From Prolixibacteraceae bacterium (GTDB lineage Bacteria; Bacteroidota; Bacteroidia; Bacteroidales; Prolixibacteraceae), in assembly GCA_003516705.1 (NCBI GenBank), contig DPCJ01000126.1:667-27998 (forward strand): DNA of 27,332 bases, read 5' to 3'. Below, piece by piece: positions 7,048 to 15,523 of the stretch; within the stretch, counting starts at the first letter, position 1, and each line of letters opens with the position of its first letter. Below the pieces are notes generated by a model. It searched no databases, was not told the DNA's origin, and saw only the letters and a program-made list of their open reading frames with translations. The position numbers were made by a program, and so were the translations under genes.

Positions 7048-9573
7048 ATGAAAAAGCTCATTATCATTATAGTAGCAGTGATTGTCTCGCTTATGGTTTT
7101 GCTGATTGCACTACCAGTTGTTTTTAAACCGAAAATGGTGGAGGCTGTGAAAACGGCTATTAACCAACAGGTAAATGCCAACGTTGAATTTGCCAACCTT
7201 AAAATTTCGCTGTTTCGCAATTTCCCGAATGCTACGCTGGTTTTAGAGCAGGTAGCAGTTACCGGGAAAGATGATTTTGCCGGCGACACGCTTTTTAGCG
7301 CATCTTCGGTAAGTGCTTCCATGAACCTTTTTTCGATGTTGAAAAGTTCGGGGCGTGGAATCGAAAAAATCGTTATTGAACAACCGTTGTTGAATTTGCT
7401 AGTTAACAGCAGCGAAAAGGCCAACTGGGACATTACTTTTCCAGAAAGTCAGGAAGAAGTTGCAACCCAAAATGCAGCGGCAGGATCTGAGAAGCCTTTT
7501 GAAATCAGGCTGGATAAAATCGAAATTAACGATGGACAGCTGGTTTACAGAGATATACCCGCCGCATTGAATTTGGGGTTGACCGGAATTAATCTGGCAC
7601 TCGATGGCAAAATGTATGGCACAGAAACCACCCTGAATGTGACTGGAAAAGCCGGTGATTTCAGAGTTGAATACGACAGTGTACAATACATCTCGAATGT
7701 TGCACTCGAAACAAAAACTGTGTTGGCAGTCGATTACGAGACAATGAAAATTGCCATCACCGAAAACGAACTTCTTGTTAACCGGTTGCCGCTACAACTT
7801 ATAGGAACCATCGAAATACCCGCTGACAGCCAGATGTATAATCTGCAGTTCGCTACCAAATCATCGGAGTTCGAAAATTTTCTTGCGCTTGTTCCGGCTG
7901 AATACACAAGTTATCTCGAGAACCTGAAAACAAGTGGTTCAGCTAATATTACGGGGAGTTTTAACGGGCTTTGGTTTGAGGAGGTTTATCCCGAAATGAT
8001 GGTAAAAATTCAGGTTGAAAACGGAACTGTGCAGTACAAGGATTTTCAGGAGAAAATTGAAAAAATAAGCGGTTTGATTGCGTTGGAAAAACCACAGGGA
8101 TCGTTTGATTTAACAGAACTGAATATTTCAGGACTTCATGCGGAAATAAAACGAAACCCGATTGATTTTGCATTGAAAATGAAACAATTGATGACCGACC
8201 CGCAGTTTGAAGGCTCGCTGGTTGGCAAAATCAACTTTACCGATATTAAAGAAGTTTTAAAAGCCGACAGTATGAATCTGGCTGGATTGATTGATGCAAA
8301 CCTCAGATTTAATGGTGTTTATTCGGATGTCGAAAAAGGCAGCTACGAAAAAATTAAAGCCGAAGGAACAGTAAACATGTACGATTTTGTGTATAGTTCA
8401 ACGGATTTATCGCAAGAAGTTAAAGTGGAGACAGGGAAGCTGGAATTTTCTCCGGCAGCGATTCAGTTGAAGCAATTGGATATGAAAGTAGGCGAAAGTG
8501 ATTTCAGCATGAACGGACAGGTGAAAGATTATCTGAATTATTTTTTCAGCAAGGGTGTTTTGAAGGGCGATTTGCAGTTGCAGTCTGACTTTGTGAATGT
8601 GCAGCAATTGATGCAGTTGCAAAATAAGCCGGTTGCAAAATCGGGTGAAAAACAAGCTGAAAAACAGGAGGATGAACAGGTTGCAGGTACTTCACCAACA
8701 ACAAAAACACTGGCTTTTGATGTACCTTCAAACATCAGTTTTACCTTCCGGTCGGCCATTCAACGGGCAGTTTTTGATAACCTTGAAATGAAAGATATTA
8801 ATGGGTTGATTACAATTGCCGATGGTAAACTTTCGCTCAGCGGACTGGCAATGAAAACGCTTGGCGGCGATTTGAAGGTAACGGGTTCATACAAAAACAC
8901 ACCACAAAACCAGCCGCTTTTCGATTTCACTTTCGATATTAACCAGTTTGATATTCCTTCCACTTTCCGCACATTCAGCGGCATTCAGCAATTTGCACCT
9001 GTAATGGGGCACAGCGAAGGCAGGTTGAGCACAGCTTTGAAAATGAGTGGACAACTGCGGCCCGACCTGAAAATGATTTCGTCGTCGGTAAACGGGAATG
9101 CCACCATTTCCACTTTCGGGCTGAAAATCGTGGAGTCGCAGGTTTTTAAGGAGTTAAAATCGGTGATCAACCCGTCTTTGCTGCAAAATGTGGCCATCGA
9201 CGATTTTAAAAGCTTAGTAACAGTAGTCGATGGTAACATCGACCTAAAACCGTTTAAAACACGAGTTGCCGGACAGGAAACCACAGTGGTTGCAACGCTG
9301 AGCACCGAAGAAATTCTGAACATGAAAATGAATTTTATCATCAGCCGCGAGGCTTTCGGACAGGATATTAAAAACATTCTGAGTGCAATTCCCGGCAACG
9401 ATAAAATTCAGCAACTGCCGGCTGGCGTGATGTTAACCGGGCCGGTAGGCAAACCGGAGGTTAAACTCGATTTAACCGAAACCCGTGAAGTGGTGACCAA
9501 AGCCGCTAAAGGCGAAATCCAGAATTCGCTTAACAAACTGGGGAAAGGGTTGAAAGATCTGCTCGGCAAATAA
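7048..9573 (+). CDS. AsmA family envelope protein
   Basis: An 841-residue protein with an N-terminal membrane anchor (about residues 3-25) after MKK, then a long periplasmic region rich in short beta-strands. The start (IALPVVFKP followed by NANVEFANLKISLFRNFPNATLVLE) is typical of AsmA-like proteins of Bacteroidota. The C-terminal third (about 560-800) has the AsmA_2-like pattern, including GNATISTFGLKIVESQVFKEL-type elements. A charged, Gln/Lys/Glu-rich linker lies near residues 530-553. Family members form elongated groove proteins related to bacterial lipid-transfer bridges (AsmA, TamB, YhdP) and affect outer-membrane lipid balance; the cargo here is unknown. A promoter match lies just upstream. 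Confidence 0.88.
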   Translation: MKKLIIIIVAVIVSLMVLLIALPVVFKPKMVEAVKTAINQQVNANVEFANLKISLFRNFPNATLVLEQVAVTGKDDFAGDTLFSASSVSASMNLFSMLKSSGRGIEKIVIEQPLLNLLVNSSEKANWDITFPESQEEVATQNAAAGSEKPFEIRLDKIEINDGQLVYRDIPAALNLGLTGINLALDGKMYGTETTLNVTGKAGDFRVEYDSVQYISNVALETKTVLAVDYETMKIAITENELLVNRLPLQLIGTIEIPADSQMYNLQFATKSSEFENFLALVPAEYTSYLENLKTSGSANITGSFNGLWFEEVYPEMMVKIQVENGTVQYKDFQEKIEKISGLIALEKPQGSFDLTELNISGLHAEIKRNPIDFALKMKQLMTDPQFEGSLVGKINFTDIKEVLKADSMNLAGLIDANLRFNGVYSDVEKGSYEKIKAEGTVNMYDFVYSSTDLSQEVKVETGKLEFSPAAIQLKQLDMKVGESDFSMNGQVKDYLNYFFSKGVLKGDLQLQSDFVNVQQLMQLQNKPVAKSGEKQAEKQEDEQVAGTSPTTKTLAFDVPSNISFTFRSAIQRAVFDNLEMKDINGLITIADGKLSLSGLAMKTLGGDLKVTGSYKNTPQNQPLFDFTFDINQFDIPSTFRTFSGIQQFAPVMGHSEGRLSTALKMSGQLRPDLKMISSSVNGNATISTFGLKIVESQVFKELKSVINPSLLQNVAIDDFKSLVTVVDGNIDLKPFKTRVAGQETTVVATLSTEEILNMKMNFIISREAFGQDIKNILSAIPGNDKIQQLPAGVMLTGPVGKPEVKLDLTETREVVTKAAKGEIQNSLNKLGKGLKDLLGK

Positions 9574-9613
9574 ATTGATTTTGAAACAGCTTTTATTTAC
9601 ATTCTTTCGCTGT

Positions 9614-9641
9614 TTTGAATAATTACAAATCGATACATTTG
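9614..9641 (+). promoter_or_regulatory. Promoter of the SDR gene
   Basis: TTTG at 9614-9617, 16 bases, then TACATTTG at 9634-9641 match the Bacteroidota consensus exactly. The element covers the upstream in-frame TTG at 9615, so translation must start further down, at ATG 9660 or 9669. The leader would be very short. Confidence 0.6.
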
Positions 9642-9659
9642 CAACCAGACACCATAGAC

Positions 9660-10475
9660 ATGTTACAAATGATAGAAAACAAAGTTGTGATTATCACCGG
9701 GGCATCTTCCGGTATCGGAAAATCGCTCGCTGAATTATATATCTCGAAAGGCTGGCATCTGGTTTTGGCCGCGCGCAGAATTGAGCGATTGCTCGAATTT
9801 GAAAAGGAAAATCCTGACGCTAAAATTCTTTCAGTAAAAACTGATGTTTCGGTTGAGGCAGATTGCAGCAATCTGATTGAAAAAGCGATTGAGAGATTTG
9901 GAAGGATCGATGTTCTCATCAATAATGCAGGCATTTCGATGCGCGCCACTTTCGACCAGGTTGAACTCGAAGTGCTGCAAAAACTGATGGACGTAAACTT
10001 TTGGGGAACAGTGTATTGTTCGAAATTTGCAATACCTCATCTTGTGAAGCAAAAAGGTTCGCTGGTGGGTGTGATTTCGGTGGGCGGATACATTGGTTTG
10101 CCCGGACGAACCGGCTATTCGGCTTCGAAGTTTGCTGTTCGTGGTTTTTTAGATACGCTGCGGATTGAATATATGAAAACGGGGTTGCACGTTTTGGTGG
10201 CTGCACCTGGTTTTACGGCTTCCGAAATCAGAAAAAATGCGCTCACAGCCGATGGAACTTTACAGGGCGAAACGCCGCGCGATGAAAGCAAAATGATGTC
10301 GTCGGAAGAATGTGCCCGCCGTATTGTTTTGGGTATTGAAAAAAGAAGGCGGAAAATTATTATCAATTTTGTGGATGGACAACTGGTGGTTTTTGTGGCC
10401 AAATTGTGGGCCGATCTTGTTGATCGTGCGCTTTACAGGGTATTTGCCAAAGAACCAAAGTCGCCATTAAAATAG
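9660..10475 (+). CDS. Short-chain dehydrogenase/reductase (SDR)
   Basis: From the ATG at 9660 the protein has 271 residues. It is a classical SDR: the NAD(P)-binding motif TGASSGIG is at 13-20, the NNAG motif at 88-91, and the catalytic residues Ser140, Tyr153 and Lys157 lie in SVGG and YSASK. The ALAARR segment after beta-2, with Arg39-Arg40, favours NADP(H). The frame extends upstream to a TTG at 9615, but a promoter match overlaps that codon, so I chose ATG 9660; ATG 9669 is also possible. The C-terminal tail is basic and hydrophobic (KLWADLVDRALYRVF), as in membrane-associated SDRs. The substrate is unknown. Confidence 0.9.
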   Translation: MLQMIENKVVIITGASSGIGKSLAELYISKGWHLVLAARRIERLLEFEKENPDAKILSVKTDVSVEADCSNLIEKAIERFGRIDVLINNAGISMRATFDQVELEVLQKLMDVNFWGTVYCSKFAIPHLVKQKGSLVGVISVGGYIGLPGRTGYSASKFAVRGFLDTLRIEYMKTGLHVLVAAPGFTASEIRKNALTADGTLQGETPRDESKMMSSEECARRIVLGIEKRRRKIIINFVDGQLVVFVAKLWADLVDRALYRVFAKEPKSPLK

Positions 10476-10534
10476 TTTATATAGTTAATCGTTAAATTTT
10501 GAATTTATAATTTTTCATTTTTAAATGAACCAAC

Positions 10535-11068
10535 ATGGAAGAATTAGCACCAGGAACCCGCGTTGATCACCCACGCTATGGTGAAGGAATTGTGAGTAAA
10601 AACAACCTGACCGCGTACGAAATTTTCTTTGAAAAAGGCGGCAAAATGGAAATTACAAAGCGAAATACCGATTTATCGATAATCGAAAAAGGCCCGGAAA
10701 TGCCCAAAAATGGTATTTCGGTTAAAGAGATTGAAAAGGTAATGTGTTATGTATTGGATAAATACGCATCGCTGAACGAAGTGGTGCCGCTGGGTGAAAA
10801 ATGGATTGGCGGGACCATGCTGTTGCAACCTGCCAACAAATCGTTGCAGCCCAAGGAAATACCAGTTGAAGTTTTCTTTCATAAAATAGTAATGCTTCGC
10901 GACCGGTTGCGGGTGCTCGAACAAAATATTAACAGCCACGCTGTACTTACTGACGAGGAAAAAGTTGATTTACAGCAGTACATTACCCGGATTTACGGCT
11001 CGCTGACCACATTTAATATTCTTTTTAACGACAAGGAAGACTACTTTGTAGGCGCTAAAACCAAATAA
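10535..11068 (+). CDS. Protein with N-terminal PcrA/UvrD-type Tudor-like domain, function unknown
   Basis: A 177-residue protein. Residues about 5-45 (GTRVDHPRYGEGIV, then a beta hairpin ending in FFEKGGKMEI) closely resemble the small Tudor-like domain found at the C-terminus of PcrA/UvrD helicases, which contacts RNA polymerase. The rest is mainly helical, with the regular pattern KEIEKVMCYVLDKYASL and a long heptad-like segment near 115-145. No catalytic motif is seen. The gene sits 11 bases upstream of the esterase gene and heads a probable operon. I infer a nucleic-acid- or polymerase-binding adaptor role with low certainty. Confidence 0.75.
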   Translation: MEELAPGTRVDHPRYGEGIVSKNNLTAYEIFFEKGGKMEITKRNTDLSIIEKGPEMPKNGISVKEIEKVMCYVLDKYASLNEVVPLGEKWIGGTMLLQPANKSLQPKEIPVEVFFHKIVMLRDRLRVLEQNINSHAVLTDEEKVDLQQYITRIYGSLTTFNILFNDKEDYFVGAKTK

Positions 11069-11079
11069 AACCAAATGAT

Positions 11080-11982
11080 ATGAAAACTTTTTTCTTTGTT
11101 ATTACTTCCCTTACAGTTTCGTTCAGTATTTATGCACAGGATATTACGCTGAAAGTGTGGCCAAACGGCGCACCCAACGACAACGGCATGAAACAACCAG
11201 AGGAGAAATACGACGGTGTGCGGGTTCGCAACGTTTCTGAAGCTGAAATGTATGTTTATCTGCCTGAAAAGGCGATAAACACAGGCGCAGCCGTGGTGAT
11301 TTGCCCCGGCGGTGGTTACTGGATTGAAGCCATGGACCATGAAGGTTTTGATATGGCAAAATGGTTGCAGTCAAAAGGAATTGCCGGTATCGTGCTCAAA
11401 TATCGTTTGCCTTATGGTCATCATGATATTCCGTCGGGCGACGCGAGACAGACCATGAGGATTGTGCGTATGAATGCTGAAAAATGGGGAATCAACCCTG
11501 ATAAAATCGGAATTGCCGGCTCTTCAGCAGGCGGTCATCTTGCCTCAACTGCCGGAACAGTTTTCGACAAAGGAAATCCGGACGGAACAACTCCGGAAGA
11601 TAAAATGAGCTGTCGGCCCGATTTTATGTTATTGCTGTACCCGGTAATCAGTTTTGATGAATCGGTCGGTCATATGGGTTCGCGCAAAAACCTGATTGGA
11701 GAGGGGAATGACTGGAACCTCGCAAAAAAATATTCAAACGAACTGAATGTAACTGCCGAAACTCCACCAACTTTTCTGATTCTGGCAGATGACGATAAAA
11801 CTGTGATTCCTGAAAATTCAATCAGATTTTATCTCGCCTTAAAAGAAAATAATGTGCCAGCCGAAATGCACATTTTTCAGCAGGGTGGACACGGTTTTGG
11901 TATTACAAAAAAGAACCAGCCCGCCGATCAGTGGCCCGATTTGTTTTACAACTGGCTGAAATCCATGAAAATAATCGGGTAA
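11080..11982 (+). CDS. Secreted alpha/beta-hydrolase, acetyl-esterase type
   Basis: A 300-residue protein with a signal peptide of about 19-20 residues (hydrophobic core after MKT, cleavage likely after SIYA). The oxyanion motif PGGGY is at 76-80 and the nucleophile Ser149 in GSSAGG (147-152). The acid lies in ADDDKTV (about 237-239) and the base is His271 in GGHGFG. The layout matches carbohydrate acetyl-esterases of the BD-FAE/Axe type, which remove acetyl groups from plant polysaccharides outside the cytoplasm. The substrate is inferred; no glycoside hydrolase lies beside it. Its stop codon abuts the next ATG, which suggests coupled translation. Confidence 0.88.
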   Translation: MKTFFFVITSLTVSFSIYAQDITLKVWPNGAPNDNGMKQPEEKYDGVRVRNVSEAEMYVYLPEKAINTGAAVVICPGGGYWIEAMDHEGFDMAKWLQSKGIAGIVLKYRLPYGHHDIPSGDARQTMRIVRMNAEKWGINPDKIGIAGSSAGGHLASTAGTVFDKGNPDGTTPEDKMSCRPDFMLLLYPVISFDESVGHMGSRKNLIGEGNDWNLAKKYSNELNVTAETPPTFLILADDDKTVIPENSIRFYLALKENNVPAEMHIFQQGGHGFGITKKNQPADQWPDLFYNWLKSMKIIG

Positions 11983-12507
11983 ATGAAGGAGACTCATCCG
12001 TTAATGGTGCTGAAATTCTGTCCTAAATGCGGTTCTCCTGAATTTAAAGTTTCGGGCGAACGATCGTTGAAATGCAGCAGCTGTGGTTTTCACTTTTTTA
12101 TTAATGCCTCGGCAGCGGTTGCAGCGCTTGTAACCGACGGAGCAGGTAAATTGATGCTGGTTACACGTGGCGTTGAGCCGGATTATGGAAAACTCGATTT
12201 GCCGGGTGGTTTTGTCGATCCGGGCGAAACTGTTGAAAATGCAGTGCATCGGGAGTTAGAGGAAGAACTCGGGCTGAAAATCAAATCGATTCGTTACCTT
12301 GGTTCGGCACCCAACGAGTATGTTTTTTCCGGTTTTACTGTTTTTACCATCGATTTTGCTTTTGAAGTGATTGCTGAATCGCTTGAAAACCTGAAGCCGA
12401 TGGACGACATTCTCGAATACCAGTTTTACGCTGAAAATGATTTTGACTACGATGATATTCCCGCCCCTTCAATGAAACAGTTTGTAAAAGAATTTTTTAA
12501 CCGATGA
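11983..12507 (+). CDS. Nudix hydrolase with N-terminal zinc ribbon
   Basis: A 174-residue protein. The zinc ribbon is formed by Cys13, Cys16, Cys31 and Cys34 (CPKC and CSSC). The Nudix box is complete at 76-98 (Gly76, Glu82, Arg90-Glu91, Glu94-Glu95). The zinc-ribbon-plus-Nudix order recalls NudC NADH pyrophosphatase, but the protein is shorter and lacks the long N-terminal NudC region and its SQPWPFPxS hallmark. The substrate is therefore open. The ATG at 11983 follows the esterase stop directly; ATG 12004 (MVLKFCPKC) is an alternative. Its 3' end overlaps the aminopeptidase start by four bases (ATGA). Confidence 0.9.
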   Translation: MKETHPLMVLKFCPKCGSPEFKVSGERSLKCSSCGFHFFINASAAVAALVTDGAGKLMLVTRGVEPDYGKLDLPGGFVDPGETVENAVHRELEEELGLKIKSIRYLGSAPNEYVFSGFTVFTIDFAFEVIAESLENLKPMDDILEYQFYAENDFDYDDIPAPSMKQFVKEFFNR

Positions 12508-14282
12508 ATAAGATAGCTAATCGTTTAAAAGCCTTGCGTGCCGAAATGGCAAAAGCAAATGTAGATGCCTGGTACATTTCGGGAACCGACCCGCACGCCA
12601 GCGAATATTTGCCAGCACGCTGGAAAACACGGTCGTTTATCTCGGGATTTAACGGGTCGTTTGGCTCTGTTGTGGTTACAAAGACCGAAGCAGGATTGTG
12701 GACCGACACCCGCTATTTTTTGCAGGCTGAAAACGAATTGGCCGGAACAGAAATAAAGCTGCACAAACTGCGTGTTCCTGAGGCTGTTTCGCCCGAAGAG
12801 TGGCTTGCAAAACAGCTTGTAAGTGGCGCCGTGGTTGGCATCGATCCACAAACGATTTCGGTAAACGGATTTCGCCAGTTGAAAAATATGCTGGGCAAAA
12901 AGAATATCAATCTGTTAGAAACTGCCGACTTCTTCGAAAATATTTGGGAAAACAGGCCTGAGCTTTCAAATGATTTGGTTTTCGACTTTCCAACAAAGTA
13001 CTGCGGAAACTCAAGAATCGAAAAACACAAACAGATTGCTGCACTTCTCGAAAAGAACGGAACTGATTTTCATGTGATTTCAACGCTTGATGAGCTGGCC
13101 TGGTTTTTTAACCTGCGCGGTTCGGATATTACGTATAACCCTGTTTTTACTGGATTTGGATTAGTTGGTAAAAATGAAATGCATTTGTTTGTCGATCCGC
13201 GAAAATTGCCGGATGAATTGTATTCGCAATTGAAAACCAACGCTGTACAGGTTTGGGATTACGATACATTTTATCCGTTTCTTTCCAAGATTAAAGGCAA
13301 AAGGTTTTTTATTGATCCATCTTCAGCCAATTATTCCATCTTCAGCGAATTATGTGCTGAAAATGAAATGGTTGAAGGGACTTCGCTGATTGCGCTGCAA
13401 AAAGCAATCAAAAATCAAACTGAACTTGATGGTTTCAAACAAACCATGATTTATGATGGTGTGGCGCTTGTTGAATTTTTATTCTGGCTTAAAAATAGTT
13501 TGGGTAAAACAAGGTTAACTGAATATTCGGTGGGCCGCAAACTGGCAGAGTTCAGGACGAAACAACCCAATTTTAAGGGCGAAAGTTTTACCCCGATTGT
13601 GGGTTACAAAGCTCACGGGGCAATTGTGCATTTGTCGGTTACTGAAGAAAATGCACTCGAAATAGAACCTGAAGGAATTCTGCTTTTCGACTCTGGCGGA
13701 CAATACCTTGCCGGAACTACCGATATTACCCGCACTGTGGCACTCGGCCAGGTTTCCGAACAGCAAAAAAAGGATTTCACAATCGTATTAAAAGGAATGA
13801 TTGGATTAACGTTAGCCGAATTTCCTTTCGGCACAAAAGGTTGCCATCTCGATATTTTAGCCCGAAAACCGATGTGGGAAAATGGAATGAATTATGGACA
13901 CGGCACAGGTCACGGCATTGGTCATTTTTTAAATGTGCACGAAGGGCCGATGGCAATCAGACAGGAATACAACGAAAACAAAATTGAGCCGGGAATGGTA
14001 CTCTCAAACGAACCCGCATTTTACCGCGAAGGCGAATATGGTTTGCGAACTGAAAACATGATGGTTTGCGTAGAGAAACAGATTACTCCTTTTGGACGTT
14101 TTTTGAGTTTCGAAACGCTATCGCTTTGTCCGATCGACACTTCGCTTGTGATTCGCGAGTTACTTACAACAACAGAAATCAATTGGCTGAATGAATATCA
14201 CAGAAAAGTGAACAATCAGTTGAAACCACAGTTGAATGACAATTTACATGGTTTTTTGGATGAATTGACGAGAGAAATCTGA
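12504..14282 (+). CDS. Aminopeptidase P family (M24B) metallopeptidase
   Basis: A 592-residue protein with the three-domain layout of cytosolic Xaa-Pro aminopeptidase (XPNPEP1-like): two creatinase-like N-terminal domains (about 1-150 and 160-305) and a pita-bread catalytic domain (about 310-530), then a C-terminal extension with WLNEYH. The five metal ligands are visible: Asp396, Asp407, His470 (in HGTGHGIGH), Glu503 (SNEPAF) and Glu517 (LRTEN). It removes an N-terminal residue that precedes proline. The start overlaps the upstream Nudix gene by ATGA. It converges with the histidine kinase gene with a 4-base gap and no visible terminator. Confidence 0.95.
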   Translation: MNKIANRLKALRAEMAKANVDAWYISGTDPHASEYLPARWKTRSFISGFNGSFGSVVVTKTEAGLWTDTRYFLQAENELAGTEIKLHKLRVPEAVSPEEWLAKQLVSGAVVGIDPQTISVNGFRQLKNMLGKKNINLLETADFFENIWENRPELSNDLVFDFPTKYCGNSRIEKHKQIAALLEKNGTDFHVISTLDELAWFFNLRGSDITYNPVFTGFGLVGKNEMHLFVDPRKLPDELYSQLKTNAVQVWDYDTFYPFLSKIKGKRFFIDPSSANYSIFSELCAENEMVEGTSLIALQKAIKNQTELDGFKQTMIYDGVALVEFLFWLKNSLGKTRLTEYSVGRKLAEFRTKQPNFKGESFTPIVGYKAHGAIVHLSVTEENALEIEPEGILLFDSGGQYLAGTTDITRTVALGQVSEQQKKDFTIVLKGMIGLTLAEFPFGTKGCHLDILARKPMWENGMNYGHGTGHGIGHFLNVHEGPMAIRQEYNENKIEPGMVLSNEPAFYREGEYGLRTENMMVCVEKQITPFGRFLSFETLSLCPIDTSLVIRELLTTTEINWLNEYHRKVNNQLKPQLNDNLHGFLDELTREI

Positions 14283-14286
14283 AATA

Positions 14287-15447
14287 TCAGCACGGAATTG
14301 TAAAGTAAAATTTGCTGCCTTGTCCTTTGACAGTTTCGAGCCATATTTCGCCACCATTTTTCTCAACAAAATCTTTACATATTAAAAGGCCTAACCCTTT
14401 GAAAGCAGTTGCATTGCCGTTTAATTTTTTTCTGTTACCTTTTTTAAAGTAATCGAGAATATGTGTTTTTTCGATACCCTGGCCATTATCGGCAACACAA
14501 AAAGTGCAGCCATCGCTGGTTTCGAATGCCGAGATGTTGATTTTACCTCCAGGTTGGGTGTATTGCATTGCGTTCGATATCAGGTTTCTGAACACAGTAG
14601 CCATCATATTTTCGTCGGTATGTACTTTTAACTGGCTACTGATTTCGTTATTTACCCTGATTCCCTTTACCCTTGCATGGTTATGCGAAATTTTCAAAGT
14701 CGTTTCCACCAACTCATGCACATTTACCTCATCAATAGAAACCTGAAGCTTTTCTTTTTGAATCTTGGTCCACACAAGCAAATTGGCAAGTAATTTAAAA
14801 GTGTCATTCGATGTCCGTCGAATATCTCCAATCAGCTCCAGTTTATGTTCATCATCCAGGTTCTCCCAATCGTTCAGCAAAATATCAGAAACCCCAAGTA
14901 ATGCCTGAAAAGGACTTTTCAAATCGTGGGCAATAATCGAAAGAAACTGGTCTTTGGCCATGTTTGCATCTATCAGTTTTTGAAGGCTCTCGTTTACCTT
15001 TTCTTCAATATGTTTGTCGCTGTTTTCAAGAAGTTCAAGTTTATGAATGACAGTTGTTGCATTTATTGCTGAGTTGAAAGCCAGTAAAAATTTTTCAGTT
15101 GTGTATGGTTTTGGTAAATACTGAATGGCAAAGTCGTTAAAATAAGCGCGTTGTAAATTGCTTAAAATATTCGTCTTACCAATGGCCAGAATAAATAGGC
15201 TGCTTTTTAGCTGACGTATTCGGGAAATTAATTCAGAAGCATGTTGAATATTGTCGTCAAAGTCAAGTATTACTGCTACAGGTAATTGATTGTTACGAAC
15301 CTTCAATTTGAGCGATTGGAGTAAATCTTCAACCTGGGAGAATGCATCTTGATTTGCAGAATCTTTCAAAACTTCTTGCAAATCACATATCAGATTAATT
15401 AATGTACTGTTTTTTTGCGAAAAACAGATAAAAACCGGTTCGGTCAT
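14287..15447 (-). CDS. Soluble REC-like domain plus histidine kinase
   Basis: A 386-residue cytoplasmic protein without membrane segments. Residues about 1-130 resemble a receiver domain, with Asp62 in VILDFDD at the phospho-acceptor position and Lys113 in YLPKPY, but the N-terminal acidic pair is replaced by uncharged residues (VFICFS). A coiled-coil linker (about 135-163) leads to HisKA with His174 in IIAHDLKSPF. The HATPase_c domain has the N box (NLISNAMQYT, 288-297), G1 (DNGQGI, 320-325) and G2 (GLGL, 351-354). No response regulator gene lies next to it, so its partner is unknown. Confidence 0.88.
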   Translation of the reverse strand: MTEPVFICFSQKNSTLINLICDLQEVLKDSANQDAFSQVEDLLQSLKLKVRNNQLPVAVILDFDDNIQHASELISRIRQLKSSLFILAIGKTNILSNLQRAYFNDFAIQYLPKPYTTEKFLLAFNSAINATTVIHKLELLENSDKHIEEKVNESLQKLIDANMAKDQFLSIIAHDLKSPFQALLGVSDILLNDWENLDDEHKLELIGDIRRTSNDTFKLLANLLVWTKIQKEKLQVSIDEVNVHELVETTLKISHNHARVKGIRVNNEISSQLKVHTDENMMATVFRNLISNAMQYTQPGGKINISAFETSDGCTFCVADNGQGIEKTHILDYFKKGNRKKLNGNATAFKGLGLLICKDFVEKNGGEIWLETVKGQGSKFYFTIPC

Positions 15448-15475
15448 TTGGGTAATAATTTAATGGTTCCTGGGA

Positions 15476-15508
15476 CAAATTTAAATCATTATTACGCAAT
15501 TATGCAAA
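15476..15508 (-). promoter_or_regulatory. Candidate promoter of the histidine kinase gene
   Basis: On the minus strand TTTG (plus 15505-15508) is followed after 21 bases by TAAATTTG (plus 15476-15483), an exact TAnnTTTG. It lies about 29 bases before the start codon at 15447. A second TAAATTTG lies at 15505-15512. Confidence 0.45.
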
Positions 15509-15523
15509 TTTAAATTATGCTTA

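Noticed and set aside
9615..9659. N-terminal extension of the SDR from TTG 9615
   Set aside because: An exact promoter match covers this codon and the added residues precede the usual SDR start.
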